The notes under the pieces: generated by a model
The model's database searches: none
The model's input: only the letters and a program-made list of their open reading frames with translations
Told to the model about the DNA's origin: nothing
Program-made: the position numbers and the translations under genes
Part shown: piece after piece, positions 63,773-64,000 of the stretch
How the letters are laid out: each line of letters opens with the position of its first letter
Numbering within the stretch: position 1 is the first letter of the stretch
Origin: Bordetella parapertussis
GTDB taxonomy: Bacteria > Pseudomonadota > Gammaproteobacteria > Burkholderiales > Burkholderiaceae_D
NCBI GenBank assembly: GCA_945883145.1
Contig: CAMCXB010000001.1
Span: forward strand, 1 to 64,000
Length of the DNA stretch: 64,000 nucleotides
Direction of reading: 5' to 3'

Positions 63773-63985
63773 ATGACCACTATCCGCCTTAAAGAAAACG
63801 AGCCGTTCGAAGTCGCTATGCGTCGCTTCAAGCGCACTATTGAAAAAACCGGTCTTTTGACTGATTTACGTGCGCGTGAATTTTACGAAAAGCCTACCGC
63901 TGAACGTAAACGTAAGCTTGCTGCTGCAGTTAAGCGCCATTACAAGCGTATCCGCAGCCAGCAATTGCCGAAAAAGCTCTACTGA
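63773..63985 (+). CDS. rpsU: 30S ribosomal protein bS21
   Basis: The 70-residue basic protein begins [25 protein letters not shown] and contains [31 protein letters not shown], the bS21 family sequence. bS21 sits on the 30S platform near the anti-Shine-Dalgarno region and helps initiation. The open frame is complete, ending 15 bases before the window ends. In many proteobacteria dnaG and rpoD follow. Confidence 0.97.
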   Translation: MTTIRLKENEPFEVAMRRFKRTIEKTGLLTDLRAREFYEKPTAERKRKLAAAVKRHYKRIRSQQLPKKLY

Positions 63986-64000
63986 TTCGCCGCCTCACCA

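Noticed and set aside
1..64000. CRISPR arrays or complete insertion sequences
   Set aside because: No regularly spaced repeats, cas genes or transposase genes were seen on either strand.

Overview
The window is a contiguous stretch of an AT-leaning betaproteobacterial chromosome. It most likely belongs to the Burkholderiales, and an Oxalobacteraceae-like relative would fit. This is inferred from housekeeping gene order (surA-pdxA-rsmA, then gloA-ygjP-plsC-gmhB-glyS-glyQ-lnt-corC-ybeY-phoH-miaB, and xerD-plsY-tsaD-ybiB-rpsU) and from protein sequence style. No rRNA is present to settle it.

Layout. Positions 1-15.2 kb hold envelope, translation and tRNA-modification genes, with one odd solitary C39-like domain protein at 3.4 kb. 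Positions 15.4-18.5 kb hold a two-gene cellulose synthase unit (PilZ-containing BcsA plus a BcsS-like protein) with no BcsB or BcsC beside it. Positions 18.9-42.7 kb hold a large phenol catabolic locus. Positions 42.7-46.8 kb are an accessory pocket beside tRNA-Met: two orphan genes, a TacA/TacT-type toxin-antitoxin pair and a Fic protein. Positions 46.8-64 kb are again housekeeping genes (miaA, mutL, amiC, tsaE, queG, dctPQM, xerD, plsY, tsaD, ybiB, rpsU) with one pair of REP-like hairpins.

The phenol locus. A DmpR/MopR-type sigma54 activator and a GntR regulator are encoded divergently from the catabolic genes. The intergenic region carries a textbook -24/-12 promoter and a 12-bp inverted repeat that looks like the activator's upstream sites. 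The catabolic side reads dmpK-L-M-N1-O1, then a complete five-gene branched-chain-type ABC importer, then dmpN2-O2-P-Q-B, a GlcG/HbpS-like gene, dmpC-E, an SDR gene, and dmpF-G-H-I-D. Together these would import an aromatic compound, hydroxylate phenol to catechol, cleave it in the meta position, and convert the product to pyruvate and acetyl-CoA.

Most striking observation. The phenol hydroxylase alpha and gamma subunits are duplicated on either side of the transporter. The first alpha copy (dmpN1) has lost diiron ligands: the glutamate of the second ExxH motif is Ser, and another ligand Glu is Asp. The second copy (dmpN2) keeps all six ligands. dmpN1 otherwise remains an intact, full-length, translationally coupled gene. 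This suggests a retained non-catalytic paralogue with a structural, regulatory or mixed-complex role, rather than a decaying pseudogene.
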